Notes: generated from the sequence alone by a model not told the origin. 64,000 bases of DNA from Buttiauxella noackiae ATCC 51607 (GCF_001654865.1 NZ_LXEO01000008.1:124001-188000); one strand, 5' to 3'; shown: positions 22,603 through 32,658, counted from the first letter of the stretch. Program-made: numbers and translations.

Positions 22603-25047
22603 ATGAAAGAGAAAACTTCTAATGCGGTCCTTACCGCACAAGTGAGTCGCCGTAAGCTGGTGCAAACCACTGCTATCGGTGGACTTGCTGCTGCGAGTGG
22701 AGCATTAACACTTCCCTTTAGCCGCCTGGCTTTTGCACAGACCGCCTCTGATACCGAAAGCGCTGCTGAAAAAGTTATCTGGAGCGCCTGTACAGTAAAC
22801 TGCGGCAGCCGTTGCCCACTTCGGATGCATGTGGTGGACGGTGAAGTAAAATACGTTGAGACAGACAATACCGGTGATGACAATTATGAAGGGTTGCATC
22901 AGGTTCGTGCCTGCCTGCGTGGCCGCTCAATGCGTCGTCGTGTCTATAATGCCGATCGTCTGAAATATCCAATGAAGCGTGTTGGTGCACGTGGAGAAGG
23001 GAAATTTGAGCGCATCAGTTGGGATGAAGCCTACGACACCATCGCTAACAGCATGAAAGGCATCATCAAAGAGTACGGTAACGAAGCCATTTACCTGAAC
23101 TACGGCACCGGTACGCTGGGTGGCACGATGACCCGTTCCTGGCCGCCGGGTTCAACATTAATCGCCCGCCTGATGAACTGCTGTGGTGGTTATCTGAACC
23201 ATTATGGCGACTATTCAACTGCGCAAATCGCTGCTGGCCTGAACTATACCTACGGTGGCTGGGCGGATGGCAATAGCCCATCTGATATTGAAAACAGCAA
23301 ATTAGTCGTGCTGTTTGGCAATAACCCTGGTGAAACGCGTATGAGCGGCGGCGGGGTGACTTACTATCTTGAACAAGCGCGCGAGAAATCTAATGCTCGC
23401 ATGATTATCATCGATCCACGTTACACCGATACCGGCGCAGGCCGTGAAGATGAATGGATTCCTATTCGTCCTGGTACTGATACCGCCCTTATCTCAGCTT
23501 TAGCATGGGTAATGATCACTGAAAATCTGGTTGATCAGCCATTCCTTGATAAATATTGTGTCGGTTACGACGAAAAAACCCTTCCAAAAACGGCTCCAGC
23601 AAACGGGCATTACAAGGCTTATATTCTTGGTGAAGGGGCTGATGGCAAGGCAAAAACGCCCCAATGGGCGGCCCAAATTACTGGTATTCCAGCCGATCGC
23701 ATCATTAAACTTGCTCGTGAAATCGCCACGGCGAAGCCGGCATTTATCAGCCAGGGCTGGGGGCCGCAGCGCCACTCAAATGGTGAGCTGGTTTCCCGCG
23801 CCATCGCGATGTTGTCGATTCTGACCGGCAACGTAGGGGTTCACGGTGGCAACAGTGGTGCGCGGGAAGGTTCATACAGCCTGCCATTTGTTCGCATGCC
23901 GACGTTGAAAAACCCAGTGCAGGCCAGTATTTCAATGTTCCTTTGGACAGATGCCATCGAACGCGGCCCTGAAATGACCGCCACTCGAGATGGTGTGCGC
24001 GGGAAAGATAAGCTCGATGTGCCAATTAAAATGGTCTGGAACTACGCCAGTAACTGTCTGATTAACCAGCATTCAGAAATTAACCGTACCCACGATATCC
24101 TGCAAGACGACAAGAAATGCGAAATGATTGTGGTGATCGATAACCACATGACGTCATCAGCTAAATACGCTGACATTTTGCTGCCTGACTGCACCGCTTC
24201 TGAGCAGATGGATTTCTGTCTCGATGCGTCATGCGGCAACATGGCTTATGTAATTTTTGCCGATCAGGCGATCAAACCGCGTTTTGAGTGCAAAACCATT
24301 TACGAGATGACTACTGAACTGGCAAAACGCATGGGTGTTGAGCAACAGTTCACTGAAGGACGCACGCAAGAAGGCTGGATGCGTCATCTCTATCAACAGT
24401 CTCAGGAAGCGATTCCTGGCCTACCGAGCTTTGATGAATTCCGAAAGGTTGGCATCTTCAAGCAGCGTGATCCTGAAGGCCATCACGTGGCGTATAAAGC
24501 TTTCCGTGAAGATCCTGTGGCGAATCCATTGACGACACCATCAGGGAAAATTGAAATCTATTCTGAACAGTTAGCCGAAATTGCAGCCACCTGGCAACTT
24601 GATGAAGGAGATGTCATCGATCCGCTTCCAGTCTACAGCGCCGGTTTTGAAAACTTTGGTGACCCGCTTGCCGAGAAATGGCCATTGCAGATGACCGGTT
24701 TCCACTACAAAGCGCGTACTCACTCAACCTACGGCAATGTGGATGTGTTGAAAGCTGCCTGCCGCCAGGAAATGTGGATCAATCCCATTGATGCGCAGCA
24801 ACGTGGGATTAAGAACGGTGACACAGTGCGCATCTTCAATGGACGTGGGGAAGTTCAAATCAACGCAAAAGTGACTCCACGCATAATACCTGGCGTTGTC
24901 GCGATGGGGGAAGGGGCATGGTATAGCCCGGATGCCAATAAAGTTGACCACTCGGGTAGCATTAACGTGTTAACCACGCAGCGGCCGTCGCCACTTGCAA
25001 AAGGCAACCCATCCCACAGTAACCTTGTCCAGGTCGAGAAGGCGTAA
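22603..25047 (+). CDS. dmsA: Anaerobic dimethyl sulfoxide reductase catalytic subunit DmsA
   Basis: DmsA is the molybdopterin guanine dinucleotide subunit that reduces DMSO and various N- and S-oxides at the periplasmic face. The 814 residues equal E. coli DmsA. A Tat signal (SRRKLVQTTA, twin Arg near 16-17) ends before residue 50. It is followed by the Cys cluster CTVNCGSRCPLRMHV with a later Cys in RACLRG for the FS0 iron-sulfur centre, the Mo-bis-MGD domains, and the segment TYGGWADGNSPSDIE containing the likely Ser ligand (as recalled, Ser176 in the mature enzyme). dmsB starts 10 bases downstream. Confidence 0.97.
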   Translation: MKEKTSNAVLTAQVSRRKLVQTTAIGGLAAASGALTLPFSRLAFAQTASDTESAAEKVIWSACTVNCGSRCPLRMHVVDGEVKYVETDNTGDDNYEGLHQVRACLRGRSMRRRVYNADRLKYPMKRVGARGEGKFERISWDEAYDTIANSMKGIIKEYGNEAIYLNYGTGTLGGTMTRSWPPGSTLIARLMNCCGGYLNHYGDYSTAQIAAGLNYTYGGWADGNSPSDIENSKLVVLFGNNPGETRMSGGGVTYYLEQAREKSNARMIIIDPRYTDTGAGREDEWIPIRPGTDTALISALAWVMITENLVDQPFLDKYCVGYDEKTLPKTAPANGHYKAYILGEGADGKAKTPQWAAQITGIPADRIIKLAREIATAKPAFISQGWGPQRHSNGELVSRAIAMLSILTGNVGVHGGNSGAREGSYSLPFVRMPTLKNPVQASISMFLWTDAIERGPEMTATRDGVRGKDKLDVPIKMVWNYASNCLINQHSEINRTHDILQDDKKCEMIVVIDNHMTSSAKYADILLPDCTASEQMDFCLDASCGNMAYVIFADQAIKPRFECKTIYEMTTELAKRMGVEQQFTEGRTQEGWMRHLYQQSQEAIPGLPSFDEFRKVGIFKQRDPEGHHVAYKAFREDPVANPLTTPSGKIEIYSEQLAEIAATWQLDEGDVIDPLPVYSAGFENFGDPLAEKWPLQMTGFHYKARTHSTYGNVDVLKAACRQEMWINPIDAQQRGIKNGDTVRIFNGRGEVQINAKVTPRIIPGVVAMGEGAWYSPDANKVDHSGSINVLTTQRPSPLAKGNPSHSNLVQVEKA

Positions 25048-25057
25048 GGAATAGCTG

Positions 25058-25675
25058 ATGACAACCCAATACGGATTTTATATAGACTCCAGCCGCTGCA
25101 CTGGTTGTAAGACCTGCGAGCTGGCTTGTAAAGATTACAAAAATTTAGGCCCGGACGTCAGCTTCCGTCGTATTTATGAATATGCCGGTGGTGACTGGCA
25201 TCAAGACAACGGGGTCTGGCAGCAAAACGTATTTGCCTACTATTTGTCGATTGCCTGTAACCACTGTGAAGATCCAGCTTGCACGAAGGTTTGTCCAAGT
25301 GGCGCAATGCATAAGCGTGAGGACGGATTTGTCGTGGTAAACGAAGATGTTTGCATTGGCTGCCGCTATTGCCACATGGCTTGTCCATATGGCGCACCTC
25401 AGTACAACGCAGAAAAAGGCCATATGACGAAATGCGACGGCTGTTACTCGCGTATTGCCGAAGGTAAGAAACCTATTTGTGTCGAATCTTGCCCGCTTCG
25501 TGCATTGGATATGGCTCCTATTGACGAACTGCGTAAGAAGTATGGCGAGCAAGCGGCTATTGCACCGCTACCATCAGCGCATTTCACGAAGCCAAATATT
25601 GTCATTAAACCTAACGCCAACAGCCGCCCTTGTGGGGATAAAACCGGCTATCTGGCAAACCCGAAGGAGGTGTGA
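25058..25675 (+). CDS. dmsB: DMSO reductase iron-sulfur subunit DmsB
   Basis: DmsB passes electrons from DmsC to DmsA through four [4Fe-4S] clusters. The 205-residue protein shows four ferredoxin-type Cys groups: CTGCKTCELAC near the N-terminus, CNHCEDPACTKVC, CIGCRYCHMAC, and CDGC with a distal CVESC. All sixteen ligand cysteines appear to be present. It carries no signal peptide, since it is exported with DmsA through the Tat route. It sits 10 bases after dmsA and 1 base before the dmsC start, in one operon. Confidence 0.97.
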   Translation: MTTQYGFYIDSSRCTGCKTCELACKDYKNLGPDVSFRRIYEYAGGDWHQDNGVWQQNVFAYYLSIACNHCEDPACTKVCPSGAMHKREDGFVVVNEDVCIGCRYCHMACPYGAPQYNAEKGHMTKCDGCYSRIAEGKKPICVESCPLRALDMAPIDELRKKYGEQAAIAPLPSAHFTKPNIVIKPNANSRPCGDKTGYLANPKEV

Positions 25676-25676
25676 G

Positions 25677-26537
25677 ATGGGTAACGGATGGCATGAATGG
25701 CCGCTGATGGTCTTTACGGTTTTAGGGCAATGTGTCGCAGGCGGTTTTATCGTCATGGCGTTAGCGTTGCTGACAGGTGTTTCTGACCGTGCACAGCAAA
25801 AGCGTGTGCACTGGACGATGATCGTGCTGTGGGTGCTGATGGGAATTGGTTTTATGGCCTCAGTACTGCATCTCGGTTCACCGTTACGCGCCTTCAACTC
25901 GCTTAATCGCATTGGGGAATCAGCATTAAGTAATGAGATAGCCAGTGGCTCAGTCTTCTTTGCGGTAGGCGGTTTCTGGTGGCTGATTACCGTGCTGGGC
26001 AAAATGCCGCAGGCACTGGGTAAAATCTGGATGGTGTTGACGATGATTCTGGGCGTGTTCTTTGTCTGGATGATGTGCAAGGTTTACCTGATTGACACCG
26101 TACCAACATGGTATAGCGCCTATACACCGTTGAGTTTCTTCCTGACAATGTTTATTGGTGGCCCACTGCTTGGTTACTTATTGCTGAGCGTTGCAGGCGT
26201 AACGGGGTGGGGAATGCGCCTTCTCCCGGCAATTTCATTGCTGGCTGTTGTAATAAGCAGCGTGGTTATGATGTTGCAGGGTATGGATTTAGCAACAATC
26301 CACAGCTCAATTACTCAGGCATCAACACTGGTTTCTCAATACGGTGCATTAATGTCATGGCGCTTGCTGGTGCTGGCACTTGCATTAGCTTGTTGGATTA
26401 TCCCGCAACTAAAAGGTCGCCAGGCAAACCCTGCAGTTCTGACATTCGCTTTCGTGCTGATTATTGTTGGTGAACTGATTGGCCGTGGTGTGTTCTACGG
26501 TCTTCATATGACGGTTGGTATGGCTATCGCAAGTTAG
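25677..26537 (+). CDS. dmsC: DMSO reductase membrane anchor subunit DmsC
   Basis: DmsC is the eight-helix integral membrane anchor that oxidises menaquinol and holds DmsAB at the membrane. The 286-residue product begins MGNGWHEWPLMVFTVLGQ and is hydrophobic throughout. It belongs to the DmsC family and keeps the conserved His in the segment LHLGSPLRAF. I chose ATG 25677, one base after the dmsB stop, with AAGGAGG 10 bases upstream. The longer upstream frame overlaps dmsB and is not conserved. A strong terminator follows. Confidence 0.96.
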   Translation: MGNGWHEWPLMVFTVLGQCVAGGFIVMALALLTGVSDRAQQKRVHWTMIVLWVLMGIGFMASVLHLGSPLRAFNSLNRIGESALSNEIASGSVFFAVGGFWWLITVLGKMPQALGKIWMVLTMILGVFFVWMMCKVYLIDTVPTWYSAYTPLSFFLTMFIGGPLLGYLLLSVAGVTGWGMRLLPAISLLAVVISSVVMMLQGMDLATIHSSITQASTLVSQYGALMSWRLLVLALALACWIIPQLKGRQANPAVLTFAFVLIIVGELIGRGVFYGLHMTVGMAIAS

Positions 26538-26547
26538 TAGACCAAGC

Positions 26548-26582
26548 GACTAAATGCGCTTTAGGGCGCATTTAGTCTTTTC
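26548..26582 (+). terminator. dmsABC terminator
   Basis: GACTAAATGCGC (26548-26559) pairs with GCGCATTTAGTC (26566-26577) around a 6-base loop and is followed by TTTTC. This is a strong intrinsic terminator for the dms operon. Confidence 0.88.
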
Positions 26583-26712
26583 GGATAAAAAAATATCATC
26601 CGATTGACCATGAAATTTTTCATCCAACCCGCTTCGATTCCTAATACCTGATCCTATCAAAAACAGAGAGATAGCATTTCGTCTATATGCTTTGCTCACA
26701 AGTAAGATAAGT

Positions 26713-26789
26713 TTTTCAAATCGACAGTTTTCAAATCGTGCCAGGCCCCGCTAGCACTGGATTGACAATCATTTTCCCAGTGGCATGAT
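26713..26789 (+). promoter_or_regulatory. Candidate ycaD promoter with 11-bp direct repeat upstream
   Basis: A TTGACA -35 (26762-26767) and a CATGAT -10 (26784-26789) are 16 bases apart, giving a short leader to the ycaD start at 26824. Upstream, TTTTCAAATCG occurs twice (26713-26723 and 26728-26738, 15-base period), which could be an operator. No regulator is implied by the sequence alone. Confidence 0.45.
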
Positions 26790-26823
26790 GCGCACAAATT
26801 ATTCTCTTCCTCGCGGTTTCTAC

Positions 26824-27972
26824 ATGTCCACCTATACCCGGCCAGTGATGCTTTTGCTCTGTGGTCTGATGCTTTTGACCCTGGCGATAGCGGTTTTAAA
26901 TACTCTGGTCCCGCTTTGGTTAGCTCACGAAAATCTTCCAACCTGGCAAGTCGGGATGGTGGGGTCGTCGTACTTTACCGGAAACCTGGCGGGTACTTTG
27001 CTGACCGGGTGGCTAATAAAGCGTCAGGGGTTTAACCGTAGCTACTATCTTGCCTCGCTGATTTTTGCAGCGGGTTGTGCAGGTTTGGGGCTGATGACCG
27101 GCTTCTGGAGCTGGATGATGTGGCGCTTTGTAGCGGGTATCGGCTGCGCGATGATTTGGGTGGTGGTTGAAAGCGCGCTGATGTGTAGCGGCACTTCCCA
27201 CAACTGCGGGCGCTTGCTGGCGGCCTACATGATGGTTTATTACGTTGGCACCGTACTGGGGCAATTGATGATAAGCAAGATGCCAACGGATTTAGCCAGC
27301 GTATTACCATGGGTGACCGCACTTATTCTGACTGCGATCCTTCCGCTGCTGTTTACCCGCATAGTGAATGATCGCAATGAAAACCAGGAAGCAACGCCTG
27401 TCTGGCCAATGTTGCGTCTGCGCCATGCGCGCCTTGGCGTAAACGGTTGTATTATTTCAGGGATTGTTCTCGGTTCGTTATACGTATTAATGCCGCTGTA
27501 TTTGAACCATAAAGGTGTGAGCGATGCCGGTATTGGTTTCTGGATGGCGGTGATGGTCAGTGCCGGTATTGTCGGGCAGTGGCCGGTAGGGCGCCTGGCC
27601 GATCGCTTTGGCCGTTTACTGGTGCTACGTGTTCAGGTATTTATTGTGATACTTGGTTGCATGGCAATGCTAAGTAATGCGGCGATGGGGCCTACATTGT
27701 TTGTGCTGGGAGCTGCCGGTTTTACACTTTATCCCGTGGCGATGGCATGGGCCTGTGAGAAAGTTGAACATCATCAGCTGGTAGCAATGAACCAGGCTCT
27801 GTTACTCAGCTATACCGTAGGTAGTTTGCTTGGTCCAACGTTTACCTCAATGCTGATGCAAAGTTTCTCGGATAACTTGCTGTTCGTAATGATAGCTGGC
27901 GTCGCATTTATCTACTTACTGATGCTGCTGCGTAAAGCGGGCCCCCATTCAACACCCATTGCCCACGCCTGA
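26824..27972 (+). CDS. ycaD: MFS transporter YcaD
   Basis: YcaD is a major facilitator superfamily permease with 12 predicted membrane helices and an unknown substrate. The 382-residue product matches E. coli YcaD in length and much of its sequence, including the A-like motif [14 protein letters not shown] between helices 8 and 9 and the conserved [24 protein letters not shown] region shortened here for reference. I chose ATG 26824, which gives [10 protein letters not shown]; the upstream ATG 26785 overlaps the likely promoter. It is monocistronic. In E. coli other genes (ycaC, ycaM and relatives) flank it, and they are absent here. Confidence 0.93.
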   Translation: MSTYTRPVMLLLCGLMLLTLAIAVLNTLVPLWLAHENLPTWQVGMVGSSYFTGNLAGTLLTGWLIKRQGFNRSYYLASLIFAAGCAGLGLMTGFWSWMMWRFVAGIGCAMIWVVVESALMCSGTSHNCGRLLAAYMMVYYVGTVLGQLMISKMPTDLASVLPWVTALILTAILPLLFTRIVNDRNENQEATPVWPMLRLRHARLGVNGCIISGIVLGSLYVLMPLYLNHKGVSDAGIGFWMAVMVSAGIVGQWPVGRLADRFGRLLVLRVQVFIVILGCMAMLSNAAMGPTLFVLGAAGFTLYPVAMAWACEKVEHHQLVAMNQALLLSYTVGSLLGPTFTSMLMQSFSDNLLFVMIAGVAFIYLLMLLRKAGPHSTPIAHA

Positions 27973-27984
27973 TATTGAAATACA

Positions 27985-28014
27985 AAAAAGCCCCTCGGTG
28001 TGGAGGGGCTTGTT
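27985..28014. terminator. Terminator between ycaD and pflA
   Basis: AAGCCCCTC (27988-27996) pairs with GAGGGGCTT (28003-28011) around a 6-base loop. The A tract on the left also allows function for pflA on the minus strand. Confidence 0.8.
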
Positions 28015-28044
28015 GCACAGAGCGACGATACTGCAATCTAAAAC

Positions 28045-28785
28045 TTAGTACATCACCTTGTGACCATACTGTTCCAGAATGCTTTTTACGCGTTCCATAG
28101 TCTCTTTCTTCGGTGGATGTACGCCATCAAGTTTGTACTCTTCGCCCATCGCTACCCATTTGTGCTTGCCCAGTTCGTGGTAAGGCAATAGCTCAATTTT
28201 CTCGACGTTGCCCATATCACGGGTAAATTCGCCAAGGCGATGCGCGGAATCATCATCGTCAGACCAACCAGGTACGACAACATAACGAATCCAGACGTTA
28301 ACGTTTTTATCTTTCAGATAGCGTGCAAATTCCAGAGTACGATGGTTAGAAACACCCACCAGATTCTGGTGAATTTCATCGTTCATCTGTTTTAAATCGA
28401 GCATCACCAGATCGGTCACTTCCAACAATTCGTCGACTACCGGATCATAGCGGCGCACAAATCCATTGGTATCAAGACAGGTATGAATACCTTCTTTGCG
28501 GCAGGCACGGAACCAGTCACGCACAAATTCCGCTTGTAGCATAGCTTCGCCGCCTGAGGCTGTTACACCACCACCAGATGCGTTCATAAAGTGGCGATAG
28601 GTCACCACTTCTTTCATCAGTTCTTCAACGGTAATTTCTTTGCCGCCGTGTGTGTCCCATGTATCACGGTTATGGCAATACAGGCAGCGCATCAGGCAGC
28701 CCTGGAAGAAGGTGATAAAACGAATACCGGGACCATCCACGGTACCGCAGGATTCAAAGGAATGAATTCGGCCAATTACTGACAT
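28045..28785 (-). CDS. pflA: Pyruvate formate-lyase 1-activating enzyme
   Basis: PflA is a radical S-adenosylmethionine enzyme that installs the glycyl radical on PflB under anaerobic conditions. The 246-residue product equals the E. coli length. The cluster-binding CX3CX2C motif is C30-C34-C37 ([11 protein letters not shown]), followed by the SAM-binding GGE motif in ASGGEAML. It lies downstream of pflB on the same strand, separated by a terminator and an ERIC element of 127 bases, so most of its mRNA may arise from its own promoter or by read-through. Confidence 0.97.
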   Translation of the reverse strand: MSVIGRIHSFESCGTVDGPGIRFITFFQGCLMRCLYCHNRDTWDTHGGKEITVEELMKEVVTYRHFMNASGGGVTASGGEAMLQAEFVRDWFRACRKEGIHTCLDTNGFVRRYDPVVDELLEVTDLVMLDLKQMNDEIHQNLVGVSNHRTLEFARYLKDKNVNVWIRYVVVPGWSDDDDSAHRLGEFTRDMGNVEKIELLPYHELGKHKWVAMGEEYKLDGVHPPKKETMERVKSILEQYGHKVMY

Positions 28786-28921
28786 TGCGGTGTTCTCTCC
28801 AGTATTGGTTCATGCTTTTAAGCAAGAACCAGGTTGAGCGCGGTCGAATAAAATCCTTGCCGCGTCGAATCAATTTTGCGAGATAACTTAACCGTAGCAG
28901 TTATCTTGCAAAATCGGTTCA

Positions 28922-29048
28922 TATACCCGTCATCCTTCAAGCTGCAGGGGTGTTGGCTGCACTCCCTCACTCCAGTCACTTACTTAAGTAAGCTCCTGGG
29001 GATTCACTCCCTGGCCGCCTACCTGCAACTCGAATGCTAACGGGTATA
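28922..29048. repeat. ERIC (enterobacterial repetitive intergenic consensus) element, full length
   Basis: This is a 127-base imperfect palindrome with terminal inverted repeats TATACCCGT (28922-28930) and ACGGGTATA (29040-29048). The central part contains the classic ERIC sequences CAGTCACTTACTTAAGTAAG and GCTCCTGGGGATTCAC used as PCR targets in enterobacteria. The length equals the canonical ERIC. Placed between pflB and pflA, it will be transcribed with read-through RNA and fold into a long hairpin. Confidence 0.92.
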
Positions 29049-29050
29049 CA

Positions 29051-29081
29051 TAAGAAAAGGCCCCCCATAAGGAGAGCCTTT
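29051..29081 (-). terminator. pflB terminator
   Basis: On the minus strand AAAGGCTCTCC, a TTAT loop and GGGGGGCCTTTT form an 11-pair RNA stem when three G-U pairs are allowed, followed by TTTTCTT. This explains why pflB and pflA transcripts differ in abundance in relatives. Confidence 0.75.
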
Positions 29082-29110
29082 ATTCTACGCCTTTTCAGAC
29101 AAACCGGAAA

Positions 29111-31393
29111 TTACATGGTTTGAGTGAAGGTACGGGTAATAACGTCCTGCTGTTGTTCTTTAGTCAGGGAGTTAAAACGTACAGCGTAACCAGAAACACG
29201 AATGGTCAGCTGAGGATATTTCTCAGGGTGTTCCATCGCATCCAGCAGCATTTCACGGTTCATTACGTTCACGTTCAGGTGTTGACCACCTTCGATGGAC
29301 GCTTCGTGGTGGAAATAACCATCCATTAGACCCGCGAGGTTAGTTTTACGAACTTCGTCGTCTTTACCCAGTGCGTTAGGAACGATAGAGAAGGTGTAAG
29401 AGATACCATCTTTAGCGTAAGCAAACGGCAGTTTAGCAACGGAAGTCAGAGAGGCAACAGCACCTTTCTGGTCACGACCGTGCATTGGGTTAGCACCTGG
29501 ACCGAATGGAGCGCCAGCGCGACGACCGTCTGGGGTGTTACCAGTTTTCTTACCATAAACCACGTTAGAGGTGATGGTCAGAACAGACTGAGTCGGGATA
29601 GCGTTACGGTAAGTAGTCAGTTTCTGAATTTTCTTCATGAAACGTTCTACCAGGTCAACAGCGATATCATCTACGCGAGAATCGTTGTTACCGAACATTG
29701 GGTATTCGCCTTCGATTTCGAAGTCTACAGCCAGGCCGTCTTCGTCACGAACAGGTTTAACTTTCGCGTATTTGATTGCAGACAGGGAGTCAGCTGCAAC
29801 AGACAGACCCGCGATACCACAAGCCATGGTGCGAACAACGTCACGGTCATGCAGAGCCATCAGAGATGCTTCGTAGCTGTACTTATCATGCATGTAGTGG
29901 ATGATGTTCAGCGCAGTGACGTACTGTTTAGCCAACCAGTCCATGAAGTGGTCAAGACGATCCAGAACGTTATCGTAGTCCAGAACATCAGCCATGATTG
30001 GTGCTTCTTTAGGACCGATCTGCAGTTTCAGTTTTTCATCAACGCCGCCGTTGATTGCATACAGCATGGTTTTCGCGAGGTTAGCACGAGCACCGAAGAA
30101 CTGCATTTGCTTACCAACAACCATTGGGCTTACGCAACAAGCAATAGCGTAGTCGTCGTTGTTGAAGTCAGGGCGCATCAGATCATCATTCTCGTATTGC
30201 AGAGAAGAAGTATCGATGGAAACTTTAGCTGCGAACTTCTTGAAGTTCAGTGGCAGTTTTTCAGACCACAGAATAGTGATGTTCGGCTCCGGAGACGGCC
30301 CCATGGTGTACAGGGTGTTCAGGAAACGGAAGCTAGATTTAGTAACCAGAGTACGGCCATCTACACCCATACCGGCGATAGATTCGGTCGCCCAGATTGG
30401 GTCACCAGAGAACAGCTCATCATACTCAGGGGTACGCAGGAAGCGAACCATACGCAGTTTCATGACCAGGTGGTCAATCATTTCCTGTGCTTCAAGCTCA
30501 GTAATTTTGCCTGCTTTCAGATCACGTTCGATGAATGCATCCAGGAAGGTGGATACGCGACCGAAGGACATTGCAGCGCCGTTCTGAGATTTAACTGCAG
30601 CCAGGTAGCCGAAGTAAGTCCACTGAATAGCTTCTTGAGCATTTTTAGCAGGACCAGAGATATCGCAGCCATATTTAGCAGCCATTTCTTTGATCTGACC
30701 CAGAGCACGGTGTTGCTCAGAGATTTCTTCGCGCAGACGAATAGTTGCTTCCAGATCTTCGCCGTTTTCCAGTTTGGTCTGCAGAGAATTGAACTGAGCA
30801 AATTTGTCTTTCATCAGGAAGTCGATACCGTACAGCGCAACGCGACGGTAGTCACCGATGATACGACCACGACCGTAAGCATCCGGCAGACCGGTGATTA
30901 CGCCTGACTTACGGCAGTTCAGGATGTCTTTGGTATAAACGTCAAACACACCCTGGTTGTGGGTTTTACGGTATTCGGTGAAGATCTTTTTAAGCATTGG
31001 GTCAAGTTCACGACCGTATACTTTGCAAGAACCTTCAACCATTTTGATGCCACCGAACGGAATAATTGCACGTTTCAGAGGAGCATCAGTCTGCAGACCC
31101 ACGATAGTTTCGAGGGACTTGTTGATGTAACCAGCATCATGAGAGGTGATGGTGGATGCGAGGTCAGTGTCGAAGTCAACAGGCGCGTGAGTGCGGTTTT
31201 CCTGTTTAACGCCTTCCATGACGCTGTCCCACAAAGTGGTAGTTGCTTCAGTAGCACCTGCCAGGAAGGACTCGTCACCCTCGTAAGGGGTGTAGTTTTT
31301 CTGAATAAAGTCACGCACGTTGACTTCATTCTGCCAGTCGCCTTTGGCAAAACCTTCCCAGGCTGTGGCTAACTTCTCATTAAGCTCGGACAT
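29111..31393 (-). CDS. pflB: Formate C-acetyltransferase (pyruvate formate-lyase)
   Basis: PflB is the glycyl radical enzyme that converts pyruvate and CoA to acetyl-CoA and formate in anaerobic growth. The 760-residue product is the standard length. The catalytic cysteine pair lies in ACCVSPM (C418-C419) and the radical glycine in VSGYAVRF (G734). Codon use is very biased, as for an abundant protein, which also produces a 475-codon antisense frame with no biological support. It follows focA by 53 bases in the focA-pflB operon, under the FNR-dependent promoter upstream of focA and probably further promoters within focA. Confidence 0.98.
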   Translation of the reverse strand: MSELNEKLATAWEGFAKGDWQNEVNVRDFIQKNYTPYEGDESFLAGATEATTTLWDSVMEGVKQENRTHAPVDFDTDLASTITSHDAGYINKSLETIVGLQTDAPLKRAIIPFGGIKMVEGSCKVYGRELDPMLKKIFTEYRKTHNQGVFDVYTKDILNCRKSGVITGLPDAYGRGRIIGDYRRVALYGIDFLMKDKFAQFNSLQTKLENGEDLEATIRLREEISEQHRALGQIKEMAAKYGCDISGPAKNAQEAIQWTYFGYLAAVKSQNGAAMSFGRVSTFLDAFIERDLKAGKITELEAQEMIDHLVMKLRMVRFLRTPEYDELFSGDPIWATESIAGMGVDGRTLVTKSSFRFLNTLYTMGPSPEPNITILWSEKLPLNFKKFAAKVSIDTSSLQYENDDLMRPDFNNDDYAIACCVSPMVVGKQMQFFGARANLAKTMLYAINGGVDEKLKLQIGPKEAPIMADVLDYDNVLDRLDHFMDWLAKQYVTALNIIHYMHDKYSYEASLMALHDRDVVRTMACGIAGLSVAADSLSAIKYAKVKPVRDEDGLAVDFEIEGEYPMFGNNDSRVDDIAVDLVERFMKKIQKLTTYRNAIPTQSVLTITSNVVYGKKTGNTPDGRRAGAPFGPGANPMHGRDQKGAVASLTSVAKLPFAYAKDGISYTFSIVPNALGKDDEVRKTNLAGLMDGYFHHEASIEGGQHLNVNVMNREMLLDAMEHPEKYPQLTIRVSGYAVRFNSLTKEQQQDVITRTFTQTM

Positions 31394-31446
31394 TTAACAC
31401 CTACCTTCTAATGTGGATTTCTTATTCCCTACACAATGGTTAGCAC

Positions 31447-32304
31447 TTAGTGCTTATCACCACCGCGCAGATAAATTACCCAGTACGTCAACCCAACCAG
31501 TAAACCACCACCGATGATGTTCCCGATTGTCACGGGGATTAAGTTATCAGTGATGAAGTTCAACACGGTCAAGTGTGTGAAATTGTCCGGAGACGACCCA
31601 ACTGCGGTCCAGAATTCCGGGCTTGCAAAGTTGCGTACTACGATACCCATAGGGATCATGAACATGTTTGCGATACTGTGCTCAAAACCACTAGCGACAA
31701 ACATGGCGACCGGGAGGATCATAGCAAACATCTTGTCCATCAAACTGCGACCTGAGTAGCTCATCCAGACAGCCAGACAGACCATCAGGTTAGCCAAAAT
31801 ACCCAGGCACACAGCTTCAATAAAGGTGTGGTGCATTTTATGGTCTGCAGTTTGTAGCACATTCAGACCCCACGCACCGTTTGCTGTCATATACATACCT
31901 GATAGCCAAATCAGCACCACAAAGAGCAGTGCGCCAACCAGGTTGCCAACGTAGACGTTGATCCAGTTTTTGGCTAGCTGACCCCAGGTGATACGTCCAC
32001 TGGCTTTAGCAACAACGATTAACACTGTAGAAGTGAAAAGGTCTGCACCGCAGATGACACACAGGATAAGCCCTAAGGAGAAGCATGTACCGCCAATCAA
32101 TTTTGCAATACCAAACGGAATTGTTGCGGTACCGGTGGTAGCCGTGATGTAAAAGACAAAGGCAATCGAGATGAACATACCCGCAGTTATCGCTAAATAA
32201 AACGTGGTTAGCGGGTGTTTTGTTGCTTTATAGACGCCAGCATCTTCGGCAACTTTCGCCATAGCAGCTGGGAGCAATAGATCAAAAGGGTTGTCAGCTT
32301 TCAC
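31447..32304 (-). CDS. focA: Formate channel FocA
   Basis: FocA is a pentameric formate/nitrite transporter family channel with six membrane helices per subunit, moving formate across the inner membrane according to pH and the state of PflB. The 285 residues equal E. coli FocA. The cytoplasmic N-terminus (MKADNPFDLLLPAAMAKVAE) is the pH- and PflB-responsive segment. Pore residues include the conserved His in the FE(H)SIANM segment and Thr in the omega loop. It has a GAGAGAG ribosome site and lies first in the focA-pflB operon. Confidence 0.97.
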   Translation of the reverse strand: MKADNPFDLLLPAAMAKVAEDAGVYKATKHPLTTFYLAITAGMFISIAFVFYITATTGTATIPFGIAKLIGGTCFSLGLILCVICGADLFTSTVLIVVAKASGRITWGQLAKNWINVYVGNLVGALLFVVLIWLSGMYMTANGAWGLNVLQTADHKMHHTFIEAVCLGILANLMVCLAVWMSYSGRSLMDKMFAMILPVAMFVASGFEHSIANMFMIPMGIVVRNFASPEFWTAVGSSPDNFTHLTVLNFITDNLIPVTIGNIIGGGLLVGLTYWVIYLRGGDKH

Positions 32305-32336
32305 ACTAACTCTCTCTTATTTAATTCGGCGACGAG

Positions 32337-32378
32337 ATACTAACAAAGCATTATAGAGTAAAATTTGATATGGATCAT
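32337..32378 (-). promoter_or_regulatory. FNR-dependent focA-pflB promoter
   Basis: TTGAT-ATGG-ATCAT at 32365-32378 matches the FNR consensus at 9 of 10 bases. On the minus strand a TAGTAT -10 lies at 32342-32337, so transcription would begin near 32330 with FNR centred near -41. The leader to focA is about 26 bases. This arrangement fits the anaerobically induced promoter known for this operon. Confidence 0.72.
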
Positions 32379-32627
32379 ATCTCGCCAAGCTTATAGGCCT
32401 GAAAAAAGCAGGTGTTTACCTAATTTTCAGTTCAACTTATTGATTATTGTGATAAAAATAAAGTTTAAATTTTATAATGTAATTTGATATTTAACCTCGA
32501 AGCTTTTCTGTTTGATTAATTAGAATGGAGTATTTCAATAATTTGGCAACAGTATTTGTAATTTAATTTAATAATATTTCACCAATATTTAACCATTGAG
32601 TCACAAGTGAAATTATTACGCGGCCAA

Positions 32628-32658
32628 TAAAAACACGGGGCAATAAAAATCGCCCCGT
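32628..32658 (-). terminator. ycaO terminator
   Basis: ACGGGGC and GCCCCGT (32635-32641 and 32652-32658) form a GC-rich stem with a 10-base loop. On the minus strand it is followed by GTTTTTATT, fitting an intrinsic terminator after ycaO. Confidence 0.8.

Larger units (their letters stand above)
28786..29110 (-). other. pflB-pflA spacer
   Basis: The 325 bases hold, in transcript order, the pflB terminator (29081-29051), a full-length ERIC repeat (29048-28922), and about 135 bases of AT-rich sequence before pflA that may contain its promoter. No coding frame is evident. Confidence 0.7.

Noticed and set aside
24908-24915. KOPS-like octamer GGGAAGGG (also GGGTAGGG at 61050-61057 on plus, and GGGCAGGG on minus at 47867-47874) as evidence of replication direction
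   Set aside because: Three sites with mixed orientation are too few for any skew inference.
29480-30907. 475-codon open frame antisense to pflB
   Set aside because: It is fully inside pflB, whose strong codon bias rarely yields stop codons in that antisense frame. No ribosome site, domain or promoter supports it.
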